64,000 nucleotides of DNA, from NCBI RefSeq assembly GCF_005405005.1, contig NZ_BJDH01000005.1:124001-188000 (forward strand), in the 5' to 3' direction. The translations under genes were made by a program, and so were the position numbers. Source of the stretch: Lactiplantibacillus daoliensis (lineage in GTDB: Bacteria; Bacillota; Bacilli; Lactobacillales; Lactobacillaceae). The notes under the pieces were generated by a model. It was not told the DNA's origin. It saw only the letters and a program-made list of their open reading frames with translations, and did not search any database. Positions 1 to 8,447 of the stretch are shown here, piece after piece. The number at the start of each line of letters is the position of its first letter. Within the stretch, counting starts at the first letter, position 1.

Positions 1-751
1 GCCAGGTCGGCAAGTGCCACAAGGCCAACCACATGTGATTACCCAGATTATCACGCAACTTGAAGATTTATTCATGGGAATGGGCTATCAGATCGTCGAC
101 GGGGATGAAGTTGAAGAAGATTATTATAACTTCGAACGGTTGAATTTGCCGAAGGATCATCCTGCCCGTGATATGCAAGATACTTTCTATATCACAAAAG
201 AGATTCTGTTGCGGACGCAAACTTCTGCGGACCAACCGCGTTCACTTGAAAATCATGATTTTTCTAAGGGACCATTAAAAGTATTATCACCAGGTCGGGT
301 CTATCGTCGCGATACCGATGACGCAACGCATTCTCACCAATTCCATCAAATTGAAGGGTTAGTCGTGGATAAGCACATCACGATGGCTGATTTGAAAGGG
401 ACTTTGATTTTAGTTGCCAATGAATTATTCGGTGATCAATTTGACGTCCGGTTACGCCCAAGTTACTTCCCATTTACGGAACCTTCTGTGGAAGCCGATG
501 TGACTTGCTTTAACTGTAACGGTAAAGGTTGTGCCGTCTGCAAGCAAACTGGTTGGATTGAAGTCTTAGGTGCCGGGATGGTCCATCCTCGGGTCTTGAA
601 GATGTCTGGGATTGATCCAGAAGTCTATGGCGGTTTTGCCTTTGGCTTAGGTCCAGATCGTTTTGCAATGTTGAAATACGGTGTTGACGATATCCGGAAT
701 TTCTACCTAAATGATGTTCGGTTCTTATCACAGTTTTACAAGAAAGGTTAG
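1..751 (+). CDS. pheS: phenylalanyl-tRNA synthetase alpha subunit (5'-truncated by window edge)
   Basis: Catalytic subunit of the alpha2-beta2 enzyme that charges tRNA-Phe. The reading frame is open from base 2, so the gene starts before the window; about the last 250 residues are present. Class II motif 2 is visible ([19 protein letters not shown]), as is motif 3 near the end ([14 protein letters not shown]). A Cys-rich segment [13 protein letters not shown], typical of Firmicutes PheS, sits about 80 residues before the C-terminus. It lies 9 bases before pheT, so the two are co-transcribed and made in equal amounts. Any T-box leader would be outside the window. Confidence 0.97.
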   Translation, partial: PGRQVPQGQPHVITQIITQLEDLFMGMGYQIVDGDEVEEDYYNFERLNLPKDHPARDMQDTFYITKEILLRTQTSADQPRSLENHDFSKGPLKVLSPGRVYRRDTDDATHSHQFHQIEGLVVDKHITMADLKGTLILVANELFGDQFDVRLRPSYFPFTEPSVEADVTCFNCNGKGCAVCKQTGWIEVLGAGMVHPRVLKMSGIDPEVYGGFAFGLGPDRFAMLKYGVDDIRNFYLNDVRFLSQFYKKG

Positions 752-760
752 GCTGGTCCA

Positions 761-3178
761 ATGAGAATTTCTTATGCATGGTTACGTGATTATTTAAAGC
801 TGGACATTCCAGCCGATGAATTAGCAGAAAAAATTGAACGGACAGCCGTTGAAGTTGATGGCGTGATTCGTCCAAGTGAAGGCTTGAAAAAGGTTGTCGT
901 GGGTGACGTGCTAGAGTGCGTCCCACATCCCGACTCAGATCATTTACACATTTGCCAAGTTGATGTTGGTGAAGACGATCCAATTCAAATCGTTTGTGGG
1001 GCTCCAAATGTGGCCGCTGGTGAAAAGGTGATTGTGGCGCTGCCAAATTCTTGGATTGGCAATCACACAAAAATCAAGCGCAGTAAGATGCGTGGCGTGG
1101 TTTCAAATGGGATGTTGTGTGCTTTAGATGAACTCGGTTTTGATGAAAAATTAGTACCAAAAGAAGTTGCTGACGGCATCTTCATCTTGCCAGCCGACGC
1201 TAAACCGGGCGAACCAGTCTTCTCATACATTGGGATGGACGACGAAATTATTGACATGTCAGTGACACCTAATCGTGGCGACATGTTGAGTATGAACGGA
1301 ACTGCCCATGAATTGGCCGCAATCTATGATCAACAACCAACGATGCCAACTGTTGATTTGCATGAAGACGCCAATGAATTGGCTGACGATGAACTTAGTG
1401 TGACAGTTCAAGCCGACGAGCAGGCGGTACCAATGTACAAGATGCGTTTGATCAAAAATATCACGATCAAACCAAGTCCATTGTGGCTGCAAATCCGGAT
1501 CTGGAATGCCGGTATGCGTCCCATTAACAACGTGGTTGATGCGACGAACTACATTCTGATGCAATATGGCCAACCTTTACATGCGTTTGATTTCAACAGC
1601 TTAACTAAGGGTCAGGTCAACGTTCGTTTTGCTAAGGCCGGAGAACAATTGACGACCTTAGATGGTGAAGAACGTGACTTAGCCACGACTGACTTGGTCA
1701 TCTGTAGCGACGATGTGCCAATTTGTTTAGCCGGAACCATGGGCGGCTTGGACAGTGAAGTAACTGACAATACCACTGCGATTGCTCTGGAAGGCGCAAT
1801 TTTTGATGCCGTGAAGATTCGGAAGACAGCACATAACCATAATTTGCATAGTGAAGCCTCAATGCGTTATGAACGTGGTATTGATCACAGCGCGACTGAG
1901 ACGGCCTTGGATGCTGCGGCAGCATTAATCGCTGAATTGAGTGATGGTACCGTGACAACTGGCGTGGTCGTCGGTCGGGATGAAGACGTGCAACCAGCAG
2001 TTGTCAAAATTAGTCTGAGTCGGATCAACCATGTGTTGGGGACCGACTTATCCTTAGAGACAGTTGCTGACATCTTCAAACGGTTAGACTTCCCAACCAC
2101 GATCGATGGTGAAACGTATACCGTTACGATTCCAGCCCGCCGTTGGGATATTCATATTCCAGCTGATTTGATTGAAGAAGTGGCGCGTTTGTATGGCTAC
2201 GATAACTTGCCATCAACCTTACCAACTGGTCAACCAACGATTGGTAAATTGAATGAAACGCAACAAGTTATTCGGGACTCTCGCAAGTTAATGGAAAGTG
2301 CCGGCTTAACGCAAGCTATAAGTTATTCTTTGACGACTGAAGCCAAAGCCAAAGCCTTTGCCATGCATGCCAGCGAGGTCACTAAGTTAGATTTCCCAAT
2401 GAGTTCAGAGCGCTCTGCCTTGCGCTTGAATCTGATTTCAGGCTTGTTAGATGACTTAGCTTACAACAATGCTCGTAAAGAACATGACGTTGCCTTGTAC
2501 GAGGAAGGCCGGGTCTTCTTCAGTCAGCCCGAACAAGTGCGTCCTAAAGAAGTTGAACACATTGCTGGTGCAATTACCGGGTCAATGGTTCAAACCGCTT
2601 GGGATACGGCAGCGACACCGGTTGATTTCTATCAAATCAAAGGTATTGTTGCTGGTTACTTGAAGAGTTTGGCGTTAGCAGCCCCAATCAGCTATGTTGC
2701 CAGCACGGAACATCCTGAAATGCACCCTGGTCGGACCGCTGACATCTATGTTGGTGAAGACTTGGTTGGTTTCGTCGGTGAAATTCATCCGGCAACGGCC
2801 AAAGCTTACAAAGTGCGTGAGACGTATGTCTTTGAACTTGACTTGGATGCGCTGATTGCGCAACCAAAGGAACATCAACAATATCAAACGATTTCGAAGT
2901 TCCCAAGCATTACCCGAGACGTTGCGATGTTAATCGATGATCAGGTCACTAATGCTGCAATCGTGAAGTTGATTACCGATAAGGGTGGGGCGCACCTCCA
3001 AAAGGTCCAACTCTTTGATGTTTATAATGGTAAGCATGTGCCAGCTGGTAAGAAGTCCTTGGCTTACACTTTGACTTATCAAGATCAAAATGGGACTTTG
3101 GTGGATGATGAGATCACCAAAGCTTTCGACAAAGTTTTAGCCGCATTAACTGAAACGTTGGGCGCTGAAATCCGTTAA
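761..3178 (+). CDS. pheT: phenylalanyl-tRNA synthetase beta subunit
   Basis: 805 residues, the normal length for the bacterial beta chain, which binds tRNA and edits mischarged Tyr-tRNA. Domains in order: EMAP-like tRNA-binding fold (about 40-150; PHPDSDHLHICQVD), B3/B4 editing domain (about 210-390, including NVVDATNYILMQYGQPLHAF), B5 (about 410-485), a degenerate synthetase-like core, and a C-terminal ferredoxin-like anticodon-binding domain (about 710-805; KFPSITRDVAMLI). It follows pheS directly and ends the operon. Nothing appears truncated. Confidence 0.98.
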   Translation: MRISYAWLRDYLKLDIPADELAEKIERTAVEVDGVIRPSEGLKKVVVGDVLECVPHPDSDHLHICQVDVGEDDPIQIVCGAPNVAAGEKVIVALPNSWIGNHTKIKRSKMRGVVSNGMLCALDELGFDEKLVPKEVADGIFILPADAKPGEPVFSYIGMDDEIIDMSVTPNRGDMLSMNGTAHELAAIYDQQPTMPTVDLHEDANELADDELSVTVQADEQAVPMYKMRLIKNITIKPSPLWLQIRIWNAGMRPINNVVDATNYILMQYGQPLHAFDFNSLTKGQVNVRFAKAGEQLTTLDGEERDLATTDLVICSDDVPICLAGTMGGLDSEVTDNTTAIALEGAIFDAVKIRKTAHNHNLHSEASMRYERGIDHSATETALDAAAALIAELSDGTVTTGVVVGRDEDVQPAVVKISLSRINHVLGTDLSLETVADIFKRLDFPTTIDGETYTVTIPARRWDIHIPADLIEEVARLYGYDNLPSTLPTGQPTIGKLNETQQVIRDSRKLMESAGLTQAISYSLTTEAKAKAFAMHASEVTKLDFPMSSERSALRLNLISGLLDDLAYNNARKEHDVALYEEGRVFFSQPEQVRPKEVEHIAGAITGSMVQTAWDTAATPVDFYQIKGIVAGYLKSLALAAPISYVASTEHPEMHPGRTADIYVGEDLVGFVGEIHPATAKAYKVRETYVFELDLDALIAQPKEHQQYQTISKFPSITRDVAMLIDDQVTNAAIVKLITDKGGAHLQKVQLFDVYNGKHVPAGKKSLAYTLTYQDQNGTLVDDEITKAFDKVLAALTETLGAEIR

Positions 3179-3191
3179 ATTGAGTCTTAAA

Positions 3192-3295
3192 GGTTGAAAG
3201 ACTAAAAAGTATCACAAATGTCGCAGTACCAGTAATCGTCTGGTTTTCACTGTCTGATTATTGACATGCAGATCGGTAATTTTAAACTTTCAACC
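3192..3295 (+). repeat. short (about 104 bp) MITE-like copy of the interspersed repeat family
   Basis: Bounded by perfect 9-bp inverted repeats, GGTTGAAAG at 3192-3200 and CTTTCAACC at 3287-3295. The first 40 or so bases (AAAGTATCACAAATGTCGCA and around) closely match the left end of the long copies at about 12101 and 57948. The last bases match the right end of the 57948-58446 copy. The roughly 400-bp structured core is missing. Reading: an internally deleted derivative of the same element, lying between pheT and the following terminator. Confidence 0.7.
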
Positions 3296-3308
3296 ATTAA
3301 TTAACTCA

Positions 3309-3363
3309 AAAATAATCATCCTAGCACTGTGTGTTTATCAGTCGCTAGGATGGTTATTTTTTT
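3309..3363 (+). terminator. rho-independent terminator after pheST
   Basis: Stem AATAATCATCCTAGC / GCTAGGATGGTTATT (14 of 15 paired) followed by a run of T. It ends the pheST transcription unit beyond the short repeat. Confidence 0.85.
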
Positions 3364-3456
3364 GCCCGCCAGACCAATTTTTTGCGTAGAAATGAAAATT
3401 ATTCTAAAAAAGGGTAAAAGTCTTTCAGAAATCGTGCAAAGATAGCGCTAGTTTTG

Positions 3457-3462
3457 TATAAT
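3457..3462 (+). promoter_or_regulatory. probable -10 element before mltG
   Basis: A perfect TATAAT 35 bases before the mltG start. No good -35 is seen 17 bases upstream (GTGCAA at 3434), so only the -10 is claimed. Confidence 0.45.
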
Positions 3463-3496
3463 TGATAAGATTAATCAATAGATGGAGGGGCGAATT

Positions 3497-4678
3497 TTGA
3501 ATAACGACCAAAATAATCAGGATCAACAAGACCACGGCTCGACCGATCAACCAAATCGGCTAGCCCAGAAACAGCGGAAGTCTTTTTCTAAGCGCGTCAT
3601 TGGCGGCGTGATTGGTATTTTGGTAGCATTGATCGTCATTATCGGTTTTCTCGGTTATCGCTATTTTGATAATGCGACGCAGCCGTTGAATAAAAACGAC
3701 CAACAAGTGGTGCAAGTTGAGATTCCATTTGGTGCGAATGGTAAAAAGATTGCGGATATTTTACAGTCCAAGAAAGTGATTAAGAGCGGTTTTGTGTTCG
3801 AATATTGGACCAAGGCACACAATTTATCTAATTTCCACGCGGGCTATTATCAATTAAAACCATCCATGTCAGTTTCAAAAATCGCGAAAACGTTGAATAA
3901 GGGCGGGTCATCTGAACCCATTCAAAGTTCAACGGGGCGGGTACTGATTGTGGAAGGTAGTCAAATCAAGACCATTGCGAAGACCGTTCAGAAGCAAACT
4001 GACTTTACTTCGCAGGAATTCCTGGCATTGATGAAGGATGAGACCTTCATGAAGTCTTTGGCGAAGAAATATCCTGACTTGCTTGGTTCGGCGATGCAAG
4101 CTAAGAATGTGCGTTACCGGTTGGAGGGGTACCTATTCCCTGCGACTTATATTGCGGATAAGAAAACGACTTTGAAACAATTGGTCACGCAGATGGTTGC
4201 TAAGACGGATCAAGAAATGCAACCTTACTACAAGCAAATCAAGACACAAAAGATGTCTGTTCAAGAAGTGATGACTTTAGCGTCGCTGGTGGAACGTGAA
4301 GGTAGCACGACTAAAGATCGGCATCTGATTGCGGGTGTTTTCTTAAACCGGTTGGCGGCTAAATGGCGCTTGGATTCTGATATTTCAGTCTTCTATGCCA
4401 TTAACTCAACGAAGTCAACTTTGACGGCTAAAGATTTACAATCAAAATCACCGTACAACTTAAGGTTACATTTGGGCTATGGTCCTGGACCATTTAATAG
4501 TCCTGGCTTGGTTTCAATTAAGTCAGTGCTTAACCCAACAGATCGAAGCAAGGATTATATGTACTTTGTGGCTGATTTGAAGACTGGTAAAGTTTATTAT
4601 GCAAAGGACGCTGCAGGACATGCGGCCAACATCAAAAAGGTAGCCAAACATAACGGTACCGACGAAAACGGACAATGA
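3497..4678 (+). CDS. mltG: endolytic murein transglycosylase (MltG/YceG family)
   Basis: Membrane-anchored lytic transglycosylase that cuts nascent peptidoglycan strands. About 393 residues: a polar Gln/Asp-rich cytoplasmic tail, one membrane helix ([20 protein letters not shown]), a LysM-like region, then the YceG domain with the catalytic Glu in [20 protein letters not shown]. The TTG at 3497 is preferred over the in-frame ATG at 3482 because the ribosome site GGAGGGG (3484-3490) overlaps that ATG but lies 6 bases before the TTG. The stop overlaps the udk region, so the two are coupled. Confidence 0.93.
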   Translation: MNNDQNNQDQQDHGSTDQPNRLAQKQRKSFSKRVIGGVIGILVALIVIIGFLGYRYFDNATQPLNKNDQQVVQVEIPFGANGKKIADILQSKKVIKSGFVFEYWTKAHNLSNFHAGYYQLKPSMSVSKIAKTLNKGGSSEPIQSSTGRVLIVEGSQIKTIAKTVQKQTDFTSQEFLALMKDETFMKSLAKKYPDLLGSAMQAKNVRYRLEGYLFPATYIADKKTTLKQLVTQMVAKTDQEMQPYYKQIKTQKMSVQEVMTLASLVEREGSTTKDRHLIAGVFLNRLAAKWRLDSDISVFYAINSTKSTLTAKDLQSKSPYNLRLHLGYGPGPFNSPGLVSIKSVLNPTDRSKDYMYFVADLKTGKVYYAKDAAGHAANIKKVAKHNGTDENGQ

Positions 4679-4692
4679 GGTTGAAGCGTAAT

Positions 4693-5322
4693 ATGAATGA
4701 AAATAAACATCGGCGTCCAATTGTGATTGGCGTAACGGGTGGTTCCGGTAGTGGTAAAACAACGGTTAGCAAGGCCATCTATAACCAGTTATCTGGGCAA
4801 TCATTATTAATTTTACAACAGGATTCTTATTACAATGATCAGAGTGAAATGACCATGGCAGAACGGCGGGCAGTCAATTACGATCATCCACTAGCTTTTG
4901 ACACGGAACTCATGATTAAACAAATTAAGCAGTTGATCAATTATGAAGCAATCGAGAAACCCGTGTATGATTATGAACAGTCGACACGGAGCGCGGAGAC
5001 TATCCATCAAGAACCACGCGACGTGATTATTGTCGAGGGTGTTTTGATTTTAGATGATCAACGGATGCGAGATTTGATGGACATCAAGGTGTTTGTTGAT
5101 ACTGACGATGATATTCGAATCATTCGTCGGATTCAACGGGATATCAAGGAACGTGGGCGAACTTTGGACTGGGTGATTGAACAGTACTTAGCAACCGTTA
5201 AGCCAATGTATCATCAGTTCGTGGAACCGACCAAGCGTTATGCTGACATCATCGTGCCAGAAGGTGGCGAGAATGAAGTCGCCATCGATTTGTTAACGAC
5301 GAAAGTACGGTCAATTTTATAA
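4693..5322 (+). CDS. udk: uridine kinase
   Basis: Phosphorylates uridine and cytidine to UMP/CMP in pyrimidine salvage. About 209 residues with a P-loop [13 protein letters not shown], the substrate region DSYYND, and NYDHPLAFD, all typical of the udk/phosphoribulokinase family. The ATG at 4675 overlaps the mltG stop (ATGA). The ATG at 4693 gives the usual N-terminus (MNENKHRRP), and I favour it; the GAGG at 4677-4680 fits it loosely. Co-transcribed with mltG, as in many lactobacilli. Confidence 0.95.
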   Translation: MNENKHRRPIVIGVTGGSGSGKTTVSKAIYNQLSGQSLLILQQDSYYNDQSEMTMAERRAVNYDHPLAFDTELMIKQIKQLINYEAIEKPVYDYEQSTRSAETIHQEPRDVIIVEGVLILDDQRMRDLMDIKVFVDTDDDIRIIRRIQRDIKERGRTLDWVIEQYLATVKPMYHQFVEPTKRYADIIVPEGGENEVAIDLLTTKVRSIL

Positions 5323-5333
5323 ATATCAACAAA

Positions 5334-5396
5334 CAACAGCCTATTTTTCGGATTTGACAGTTTACAATTAAAATCCGACATGGTAGGCTGTTCTCT
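5334..5396 (+). terminator. hairpin between udk and greA
   Basis: ACAGCCTA (5336-5343) pairs with TAGGCTGT (5384-5391), with an inner TCGGATTT/AAATCCGA pairing. The T-run is poor, so it may be a weak terminator or a processing hairpin. Confidence 0.5.
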
Positions 5397-5429
5397 GTTA
5401 ACTTATTTAAAAATCGAGGAGTGGAAACA

Positions 5430-5912
5430 GTGGCAGAAGATAAAACTTATCCAATGACGGAAGAAGGCAAAGTTAAGCTTGAACATGAACTTGAAGATTT
5501 AAAGCTTAACCAACGTCCTGAAATCATCAACCGGATTAAAATCGCACGGAGTTACGGAGATTTATCCGAAAACTCTGAATATGAATCAGCTAAAAATGAA
5601 CAAAGTTTATTAGAAAATCGGATCAAGACGGTCGAACATATGCTTCAATATGCAGAAATCATCGATAGTGAAAAAATCGATGTGACCGAAGTTTCAGTTG
5701 GTAAGATTGTGACCTTCAAAGAATTACCAGATGAAGATCCTGAAAGCTATACAATTGTTGGGGCAGCAGAAGCTGATCCAATGCAAGGTAAGATCTCTAA
5801 CGATTCACCAATTGCGAAGGGCTTAATTGGCCATCACGTTGATGAAGAAGTTAACATCGATATTCCAGCTGGCTCAATGAAAGTTAAAATTTTAAAAGTT
5901 GAAAATGCTTAA
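5430..5912 (+). CDS. greA: transcription elongation factor GreA
   Basis: Rescues backtracked RNA polymerase by stimulating transcript cleavage. 160 residues, the standard length: N-terminal coiled coil with the acidic tip and the GreA signature ([20 protein letters not shown]), then the C-terminal FKBP-like domain ending [11 protein letters not shown]. The GTG at 5430 is chosen because GAGGAG (5416-5421) is 8 bases upstream; the GTG at 5421 lies inside the ribosome site. Followed by a strong terminator. Confidence 0.97.
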   Translation: MAEDKTYPMTEEGKVKLEHELEDLKLNQRPEIINRIKIARSYGDLSENSEYESAKNEQSLLENRIKTVEHMLQYAEIIDSEKIDVTEVSVGKIVTFKELPDEDPESYTIVGAAEADPMQGKISNDSPIAKGLIGHHVDEEVNIDIPAGSMKVKILKVENA

Positions 5913-5924
5913 TTGAACAGTGTT

Positions 5925-5985
5925 AAAAAGACACTACTAACGATTGCTTGGGTTACCCAAGTTGCCGTTGGTAGTGCCTTTTTGT
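5925..5985. terminator. bidirectional terminator between greA and the LiaF-like gene
   Basis: CACTACTAACG / CGTTGGTAGTG with A-run before and T-run after, plus an inner GCTTGGGTTACCCAAG hairpin. It serves the convergent genes on both sides. Confidence 0.85.
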
Positions 5986-6692
5986 TAGATGTAGGTAATA
6001 GATAATTGACCAAGCGATACCCGGCCTTGCAAGTAGATCACTGGTCCAGCAGTGGTTGGCGTGCCGTTAATGGTAATGTCGCCGAGACTATTGTCCACGT
6101 TTAATTGGACTTGCCAAGTCTTTGGTAGATACAATTCGACGCCACTCAGGGAAATGTCGACAGTGATTGTCGCTTCAGCGTGACGCAGTTGCACATCATC
6201 AAAGTAAATCTTAGCACCACCCATGGAAACGTGGAGGTTCGCACCGTTAAAGTCGGTACTGTGAATGTAACGAATACTGTTACTCATGCTTAAGTCCAGG
6301 TTAACATTAGGCTCATCAATGGTCTGAGTGCTAGTTCGTTCATGATCGAAGTGGCCGTGCCAATTTCGATGCGCACCACCGTGTATTTTCCAACGCGGAT
6401 GAACTAGGATGCTTAGGCCGATGCTGAGTAATAGGGCGGCACCCAGAATTGTCCAAGGAACCAGCGCCGTAATCCCGAGTGGCTTGGCATAAATAATGGC
6501 AAGTAAAGCGATGGCAAAGACCAGACTAGACATGATGAGATTACGAAGACTGGTGACGATAATTGCAATTAAAGCAATGGTTAAAAACAAAGTCCAAATG
6601 CCAACGTGATAACTAAAGACACCTAATTGACTGGTGACGAGGACAATGGCACTAACGAGGAAAAAAGTTCCCCAAAACCAACGTTGTTTCAT
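5985..6692 (-). CDS. LiaF-like membrane protein (toastrack domain)
   Basis: 235 residues. The N-terminal half has about four membrane helices (starting RWFWGTFFLVSAIVLVTS). After a His-rich linker (about 105-120) comes a beta-rich C-terminal domain of the LiaF/DUF2154 toastrack type (GGAKIYFDDVQLRHAEATI, VELYLPKTWQVQLNVDNSLG). In Bacilli, LiaF is a membrane inhibitor of an envelope-stress system. Here the partner is a LytTR regulator whose stop overlaps this start by 4 bases (ATGA), so translation is coupled. The family is clear; the inhibitor role is inferred from the pairing. Confidence 0.8.
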   Translation of the reverse strand: MKQRWFWGTFFLVSAIVLVTSQLGVFSYHVGIWTLFLTIALIAIIVTSLRNLIMSSLVFAIALLAIIYAKPLGITALVPWTILGAALLLSIGLSILVHPRWKIHGGAHRNWHGHFDHERTSTQTIDEPNVNLDLSMSNSIRYIHSTDFNGANLHVSMGGAKIYFDDVQLRHAEATITVDISLSGVELYLPKTWQVQLNVDNSLGDITINGTPTTAGPVIYLQGRVSLGQLSITYI

Positions 6693-7144
6693 TTAAAAGG
6701 CTCCTTCTCTAGAGTTTGTTTGAGTTCCCGATAATACCGACGTGAGGCGTACAATTGTTTGTGGCTATGATCAAATTCAACCAAATTACCAGTTAACGAT
6801 TTGGTTAATGAGGTGATTAACTGTGTATTGGCAATTGCGGATTTTGAAATTCGTAAAAAGGTTGCTGGCAATTGTGCGGCTAATTCATACAAGTGCCACG
6901 AGGTCTGATAGCTGGTCTCCCGTGTATGCGCTCGAACTTGATGACCTTCAGCTTCAAAAAATAAGATAGTTGCGATGGGCAATTGAACGGTGTGTCCAGC
7001 CTGTGAAACGGTTAACGTAACCGCTGTGGCGGAAAAATTTTCAAGTTGCGTCAGTAGCTGTTTTGGATTCGGATAATCCGCCGGTAAGTGTAAAGTGAGT
7101 TTGGGTTCAGTGCCGGCGGGTTCAGTTTTGACAGTGACATGCAC
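6689..7144 (-). CDS. LytTR-type DNA-binding regulator
   Basis: 151 residues. The C-terminal roughly 100 residues are a LytTR domain (ILFFEAEGHQVRAHTRE, then FLRISKSAIANTQLI and LYASRRYYRELK). The N-terminal 45 residues lack a response-regulator receiver domain, so it is not a classical two-component regulator. GTG start with AAAGGAGGTGA just upstream. It is the first gene of a two-gene unit with the LiaF-like protein, matching the known layout of a stand-alone LytTR protein plus a membrane inhibitor. Confidence 0.85.
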   Translation of the reverse strand: MHVTVKTEPAGTEPKLTLHLPADYPNPKQLLTQLENFSATAVTLTVSQAGHTVQLPIATILFFEAEGHQVRAHTRETSYQTSWHLYELAAQLPATFLRISKSAIANTQLITSLTKSLTGNLVEFDHSHKQLYASRRYYRELKQTLEKEPFK

Positions 7145-7329
7145 GGTGATTCACCTCCTTTAGCAATTATTAGTACACCATATTAGGTCGTGATTGTAAA
7201 TGGATTTAGCCTAAGTGGTTCATCTCAGTGCGTGAGTGGTCGAGGATTGTTACATTACTTACAATGTTGCGTTTTGTGACAAAAAAGAAGACAATGTTGT
7301 AAACGATTACAAAGATGAGGTGAGCCTTG

Positions 7330-7632
7330 ATGAAGATTACGATTACACCAGCTGCTAGCAAATGGTTCCACGAAGATATGGGCGTGACGACTGGTAATGG
7401 TGTCCGTTTTTATGGTAAGACATACGGTAAAACACCAGTGCACCACGGTTTTTCAATTGGTGTGGCACGAGATGATGAACCTCATCGCCCGATTGCGTCA
7501 ACGGAGACGGATGGTGTGAACTATTATGTGAACGATCGTGACGAATGGTTCTTTAAGGGGTATGATTTGACGGTCGATTATGATGCTGAAAATGACGGTC
7601 CCAAGTATGAGTACATTGAAAATCACGAGTAA
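7330..7632 (+). CDS. HesB/YneR-like small protein
   Basis: 100 residues with the fold signature of the HesB/IscA-like family (ITITPAASKWFHEDMG, VRFYGKTYGKTPVHHGFSIG). It has no cysteine, so it cannot bind an Fe-S cluster as IscA does; in this it resembles YneR-type proteins of Firmicutes, whose role is not settled. ATG 7330 is preferred to TTG 7327 for spacing to the GAGGTGA site at about 7317. It stands alone, with its own terminator. Confidence 0.75.
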   Translation: MKITITPAASKWFHEDMGVTTGNGVRFYGKTYGKTPVHHGFSIGVARDDEPHRPIASTETDGVNYYVNDRDEWFFKGYDLTVDYDAENDGPKYEYIENHE

Positions 7633-7640
7633 AAGTTACA

Positions 7641-7688
7641 AAAAATGAGTCTCACCACTGATTGAATCAGGGTGAAACTCTTTTTTTA
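7641..7688. terminator. bidirectional terminator
   Basis: GAGTCTCACC / GGTGAAACTC with an A-rich 5' flank and seven T after. It lies between the HesB-like gene and a convergent membrane-protein gene. Confidence 0.85.
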
Positions 7689-8279
7689 AAGATCTTGTTT
7701 GGCGAGATAGTTTGAATATAAACGGGTAATCAGCGTAACAATAGAGATCCCGCCAACGCTCACAATCCATGTCAGCCGGCTGCTACTAGTTGCTGCCACC
7801 ATTATGACCAGTCCTAAGGGAACCAGTAAACGTGCTTCGAGTAAATTCGTTGACCGCCAATTTGGGGCTGAATTAGGTTGACTAATGCTGATGGCTGTTG
7901 GCTGGGTGAGATAACTTAAGGACAAGCTAATCAGAGCCAGGAAGAACCCCAGAACGCCGTAATGACTAATTAGATTTGGTTGGGTGTATGTTGTGGGGAA
8001 GAAAACTAGAATCAAGGCATAGCCCGCAAAAATCAAGTTTAAGTCTTGTTGGATTGACCGGCTAGTACTTGGTTGTACCAATCTTTTGATGAGGGCTGGA
8101 GACACTAGTAATATGCCGTAACCAATGGTAAAGCTTATCATCAGTATTAAGGTATTGTTTGGCAGGAGCACGCGAGGCGTGTACGCCGTGATTTGAGTCC
8201 AGTAAATAAGCAATAAGAGACCGAAGTTGAGCACTTTCCAAAAGATGAGGTTAAATTGGATTTTTGCAGGGATGAGCAT
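7686..8279 (-). CDS. hypothetical integral membrane protein
   Basis: 197 residues, almost all hydrophobic, with about six predicted membrane helices in three pairs (for example FGLLLLIYWTQI, LILMISFTIGYGILLVS, GVLGFFLALISLSLSYL, LLVPLGLVIMVAATSSS). I recognise no catalytic or transport motif. The start has GAGG 8 bases upstream. It is separated from yfhO by that gene's terminator, so it is likely transcribed alone. Function unknown. Confidence 0.65.
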   Translation of the reverse strand: MLIPAKIQFNLIFWKVLNFGLLLLIYWTQITAYTPRVLLPNNTLILMISFTIGYGILLVSPALIKRLVQPSTSRSIQQDLNLIFAGYALILVFFPTTYTQPNLISHYGVLGFFLALISLSLSYLTQPTAISISQPNSAPNWRSTNLLEARLLVPLGLVIMVAATSSSRLTWIVSVGGISIVTLITRLYSNYLAKQDL

Positions 8280-8402
8280 GATAGGTTCCTCGATTCGTGG
8301 GCTGAAACCGGACGTTCACAAGTTGATTTCCTAAAGCCTAGCTGCCAGTCTACCAATTGTCAATCTGACAGGCATTTTGGGATAGTTACCAAACTCAGTG
8401 TC

Positions 8403-8445
8403 GCAAAAAGGCTTCCAGCCCCAAACGGGGTCGAAAGCCTTTCTT
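8403..8445 (-). terminator. terminator of the yfhO-like gene
   Basis: On the minus strand, AAGGCTTTCGACCCC / GGGGCTGGAAGCCTT followed by TTTT. Confidence 0.85.
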
Positions 8446-8447
8446 GA

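Noticed and set aside
510-1070. 186-codon minus-strand ORF opposite pheS/pheT
   Set aside because: It is a shadow of two certain genes; composition and lack of a ribosome site argue against coding.
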